Below are positions 6,344 to 8,116 of a DNA stretch of 8,116 nucleotides, in pieces. The DNA lies in NCBI GenBank assembly GCA_900543715.1, contig UQSX01000111.1, positions 1 to 8,116 of the forward strand, read 5' to 3'. The notes under the pieces are model-generated. The model did not search any database and was not told the DNA's origin. It saw only the letters and a list, made by a program, of their open reading frames with translations. The position numbers and the translations under genes are program-made. This DNA comes from an uncultured Blautia sp. (lineage in GTDB: Bacteria > Bacillota > Clostridia > Lachnospirales > Lachnospiraceae). Position 1 is the stretch's first letter. Each line of letters starts with the position of its first letter.

Positions 6344-6373
6344 ATTATAACATAGGTCTGCCTATGACGTGAA
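6344..6373 (-). promoter_or_regulatory. topB promoter with a dyad centred in its spacer
   Basis: On the minus strand a perfect -10 TATAAT (6349-6344) has, 18 bp upstream, a modest -35 TTCACG (6373-6368). The spacer holds the inverted repeat CATAGG-N4-CCTATG (6351-6366). The dyad and the spacer share the same centre, 6358.5. A dyad between -35 and -10 is the hallmark of MerR-family operators, although those spacers are usually 19-20 bp. The start point would be near 6337, giving a leader of about 37 nt. No MerR-type gene is in the window. Confidence 0.6.
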
Positions 6374-6387
6374 CCTCTATGTGAACC
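6369..6387. repeat. Direct repeat GTGAACC x2, 12-bp period
   Basis: GTGAACC occurs at 6369-6375 and again at 6381-6387, separated by TCTAT. The first copy overlaps the proposed -35 box of topB, so a bound protein could affect that promoter. The 12-bp period differs from the 11-bp period of the TCACA boxes that follow. Confidence 0.45.
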
Positions 6388-6406
6388 TTTTCAAAATTTC
6401 AAGATT

Positions 6407-6456
6407 TTCACAAAAAGCTCACAAAATTTTCCCGGTATTCTCACAAAGATTTCACA
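6407..6456 (+). promoter_or_regulatory. Four (T/C)TCACA boxes on an 11-bp grid upstream of the lipoprotein gene
   Basis: TTCACA (6407-6412), CTCACA (6418-6423), CTCACA (6440-6445) and TTCACA (6451-6456) start at intervals of 11, 22 and 11 bp, all on one face of the helix. The pattern of two direct-repeat pairs resembles binding sites of OmpR/PhoB-type response regulators; the Bacillus subtilis PhoP box has repeats of TT(A/T/C)ACA about 11 bp apart. A -10-like AATAAT lies at 6469-6474 without a proper -35, as expected of an activator-dependent promoter. It would, however, start the message almost at the ribosome site. No regulator gene is in the window. Confidence 0.45.
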
Positions 6457-6480
6457 CTTGACCAGGAAAATAATTGGAAT

Positions 6481-6486
6481 AGGAGG
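6481..6486 (+). promoter_or_regulatory. Ribosome binding site supporting a TTG start
   Basis: A perfect AGGAGG lies 9 nt before the TTG at 6496. No ATG or GTG in this frame nearby is as well placed, and the TTG start yields a complete lipoprotein signal peptide. Confidence 0.8.
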
Positions 6487-6495
6487 TATCCAACA

Positions 6496-7167
6496 TTGCA
6501 AAAAATAAAGTTCTTTCCTTTTTTTCTGCTTTTATATTCCCTGCTGTTTCTGGAAGGCTGTTCAGCAGAAAAAACAGTTGAAACCACAGCTGAAGCCGCT
6601 GAAGATTCCAAGGCCGCCGAAAATGAAAATATTTTATCGCTGGGTAATCCGGAAGATATTTCCCAGGTCTACACTTTGGAATACCAGGACCAGATTGAAG
6701 AAGAAATCCAGGATCTCTGGGAGTCTTCCGATTATACCCTGGAAAATCCCCTGGTTCTGGCAGACCCCTATGGTACCAACACCACTGCGCTGTACATCCG
6801 GTTCCGCACAGATACACCGGTAAATAATGCCGTCTGCAGCACACGGGATTACGATTATTCACAGGACGAAAATTATACCGGGACTTACAGCGGCACCGAA
6901 GGGGAGGAATCCTACTATGTCAAGTACCTTGTAAATGAAGAAAAGGGTACCTACCAGCTCATAGAAAGGATTCCTGTAACATATTCCGGCTATGTCAGCT
7001 CTGTCCAGGAGCTGAACAATACTCTGCTCATAGACAGCGGAAGTGCCTTCACCGCCGTGGAGCTGGACCAAAATAACCAAATCATTCAGACTCTGAAGGG
7101 GACCGGAGATACCTGGTGGTACCGGGTATTCAAGTATGACTACATCGGTTTCTGGTTTGGCGGCTGA
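6496..7167 (+). CDS. Lipoprotein resembling an internally deleted aryl-sulfate sulfotransferase
   Basis: A 223-residue predicted lipoprotein. Basic N-terminus and hydrophobic stretch (6-19) lead to the lipobox LEGC, with Cys22 the expected lipidated residue. A short Glu/Ala/Thr-rich linker (24-45) follows. Residues about 58-110 (a Tyr-Gln-Ile-Glu helix, then YTLENPLVLADPYGTNTTAL and a strand) resemble, from memory, the N-terminal beta domain of AssT-type aryl-sulfate sulfotransferases, which has an NPL/NPYG...TAL pattern. The last part, about 172-221 (NNTLLIDSG, a Glu-Leu-Asp turn, then YRVFKYDYIGFWF), resembles the final strands of the same family. The roughly 300-residue propeller with the catalytic histidine is absent, so sulfotransfer activity is not expected. 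The frame, signal peptide, ribosome site and stop are intact, so it may be a working reduced protein rather than a decaying copy. It starts with TTG and is divergent from topB. Confidence 0.7.
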   Translation: MQKIKFFPFFLLLYSLLFLEGCSAEKTVETTAEAAEDSKAAENENILSLGNPEDISQVYTLEYQDQIEEEIQDLWESSDYTLENPLVLADPYGTNTTALYIRFRTDTPVNNAVCSTRDYDYSQDENYTGTYSGTEGEESYYVKYLVNEEKGTYQLIERIPVTYSGYVSSVQELNNTLLIDSGSAFTAVELDQNNQIIQTLKGTGDTWWYRVFKYDYIGFWFGG

Positions 7168-7180
7168 CAGACCGATTTTT
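7146..7180 (+). terminator. Candidate terminator overlapping the end of the lipoprotein gene
   Basis: CGGTTTCTG (7146-7154) can pair with CAGACCG (7168-7174) in 7 bp with a 2-nt bulge around a 13-nt loop, followed by ATTTTT (7175-7180). The stem starts inside the coding region and spans the stop codon. The T-tract runs into the stop codon of the convergent DAHP synthase gene. On the minus strand the same stem lacks a T-tract. Confidence 0.4.
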
Positions 7181-8116
7181 ACATAATCTTGCCAAAAAAT
7201 CCCGCTGTCTTCTTTACCTTTTCCATCAAATCAGTAAAGCTTTGTGGTGTCAGGGACTGTTTTCCGTCACAGAGGGCTTTTTCCGGATTGTTGTGTACTT
7301 CGATCATGACCCCGTCTGCTCCTGCAGCAATGGCTGCCATGGTAAGAGGCTCTACCATGAAACGGATGCCTGCCGCATGGCTGGGGTCTACGATCACCGG
7401 AAGGTGTGTCTTAGACTTCAGCATGGGAATGGCAGATATATCCAGGGTATTCCTCATAGAAGTCTCAAAAGTGCGGATACCCCTTTCACAGAGGATCACC
7501 TGCTCATTTCCTCCTGCCATGATATATTCTGCACTCATGAGCAGTTCTTCCAGAGTATTTGCCATGCCTCTCTTTAGAAGAATAGGCTTACGGATTTTCC
7601 CCAGCTCTTTAAGAAGCTCAAAATTCTGCATATTCCTGGTTCCCACCTGGATTACGTCCACCTCTTCAAAAAGGGGCAGATGTTCTGCGCTCATGATCTC
7701 GGTCACAATGGGAAGTCCCGTAGCCTTCTTGGCCTCCAGAAGCATTTTCAGTCCTTCGCTGCCCAGGCCCTGAAAAGAATAGGGGGAAGTTCTTGGCTTA
7801 AAGGCGCCGCCTCTTAAGAGCCCTGCTCCAGCCTTCTGTACATCTAAGGCAACTTCTGTCATCTGTTCTCTGGTTTCCACAGAACAAGGCCCTGCAATCA
7901 CCTGAAAATATCCTCCTCCTATTTTTTTTCCTCCAGCTTCTACCACAGTATCTTTAGGATGCATAGCTTTATTTGCCTTTTTATAAGGCTCATTGATTCT
8001 TTTTACAGATTCAACAACTTCTAAAGCTCCCAGCCACTCGTCATCTACCTCTGTGGTGTCTCCGATAAGCCCAATGAGAAATGTATTCATCCCCTCAGAA
8101 AGATGGAGTTTCAGTC
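7179..8116 (-). CDS. aroF: 3-deoxy-7-phosphoheptulonate synthase (AroA I-beta type), 5' end beyond window
   Basis: Condenses phosphoenolpyruvate and erythrose 4-phosphate to DAHP, the first step of the shikimate pathway. The visible 312 residues cover the barrel and most of an N-terminal ferredoxin-like regulatory domain. Motifs, counted from the internal Met at 8090: IAGPCS (metal ligand Cys69), FKPRTSPYSFQGLG (97-110), GTRNMQN, LLKRG, LCERGIRTFE, DPSHAAG (His238), IEVH (Glu264) and LCDGKQSL (Asp275). All four metal ligands are present. The Met at 8090 is probably not the start: the frame stays open to 8116, and its upstream residues LKLHLSEG align with the Thermotoga enzyme's regulatory domain (LKCHISKG). 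About 25 residues are therefore missing beyond the edge. In the Thermotoga enzyme this domain gives feedback inhibition by aromatic amino acids, so such control is likely here. It converges with the lipoprotein gene with 11 bp between stop codons. Confidence 0.93.
   Translation of the reverse strand, partial: LKLHLSEGMNTFLIGLIGDTTEVDDEWLGALEVVESVKRINEPYKKANKAMHPKDTVVEAGGKKIGGGYFQVIAGPCSVETREQMTEVALDVQKAGAGLLRGGAFKPRTSPYSFQGLGSEGLKMLLEAKKATGLPIVTEIMSAEHLPLFEEVDVIQVGTRNMQNFELLKELGKIRKPILLKRGMANTLEELLMSAEYIMAGGNEQVILCERGIRTFETSMRNTLDISAIPMLKSKTHLPVIVDPSHAAGIRFMVEPLTMAAIAAGADGVMIEVHNNPEKALCDGKQSLTPQSFTDLMEKVKKTAGFFGKIM

Noticed and set aside
6457..6486. TTGACC (6457-region) as a -35 box for the lipoprotein gene
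   Set aside because: A matching -10 would fall on the ribosome site and the message would start after it, so translation from TTG could not use AGGAGG.
7189..7773. A 194-codon plus-strand frame inside the DAHP synthase gene
   Set aside because: Antisense shadow of a highly conserved enzyme; no start signal.
8088..8090. ATG at 8090 as the start of DAHP synthase
   Set aside because: The frame continues upstream to the window edge with residues that align to the family's N-terminal domain, and about 25 further residues are expected.

Overview
The window looks like chromosomal DNA of an anaerobic Clostridia species, most likely a gut-type Lachnospiraceae. Base composition is moderate. Shine-Dalgarno sites are strong and G-rich, and the promoters read as sigma-A type. 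The DUF5688 protein (197-1090) and the long form of citrate synthase are, from memory, typical of that family. No phage, insertion sequence, CRISPR array or resistance gene is visible.

Layout, left to right. A tRNA-Arg(CCG) gene, cut at its 3' end by the window edge, runs leftward from 60 with its own promoter. Then come five complete leftward genes: a DUF5688 protein of unknown function (197-1090), elongation factor P (1344-1901), a YqeG-type HAD phosphatase (1987-2499), a Si-type citrate synthase (2567-3928) and DNA topoisomerase III (4114-6300). A 195-bp divergent region (6301-6495) separates topB from the only rightward gene, a lipoprotein with a TTG start (6496-7167). The lipoprotein converges on a leftward DAHP synthase gene (7179 to beyond 8116) whose 5' end lies outside the window.

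The genes do not form an evident pathway operon. Nearly every gene on the minus strand has a recognisable promoter of its own, and the promoters are packed tightly: the -35 of efp overlaps the yqeG stop codon, and the -35 of yqeG starts two bases after the gltA stop. Functions are mostly housekeeping: translation (tRNA, EF-P), carbon entry to 2-oxoglutarate and glutamate (citrate synthase), DNA decatenation (TopB) and entry to aromatic amino acid synthesis (DAHP synthase).

The unusual material lies in and around two intergenic regions and the lipoprotein. (1) The lipoprotein looks like an aryl-sulfate sulfotransferase reduced to its N-terminal domain and last C-terminal strands, with the catalytic propeller missing but the frame intact. 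(2) Upstream of it, four (T/C)TCACA boxes sit on an 11-bp grid, resembling sites for OmpR/PhoB-type response regulators. (3) The topB promoter carries a 6+6 bp dyad exactly centred in its 18-bp spacer, a MerR-like layout. (4) Between topB and gltA lies a 100-bp nested inverted repeat bounded by 10-bp perfect terminal arms. No complete novel system is evident, and these calls rest on reading alone.
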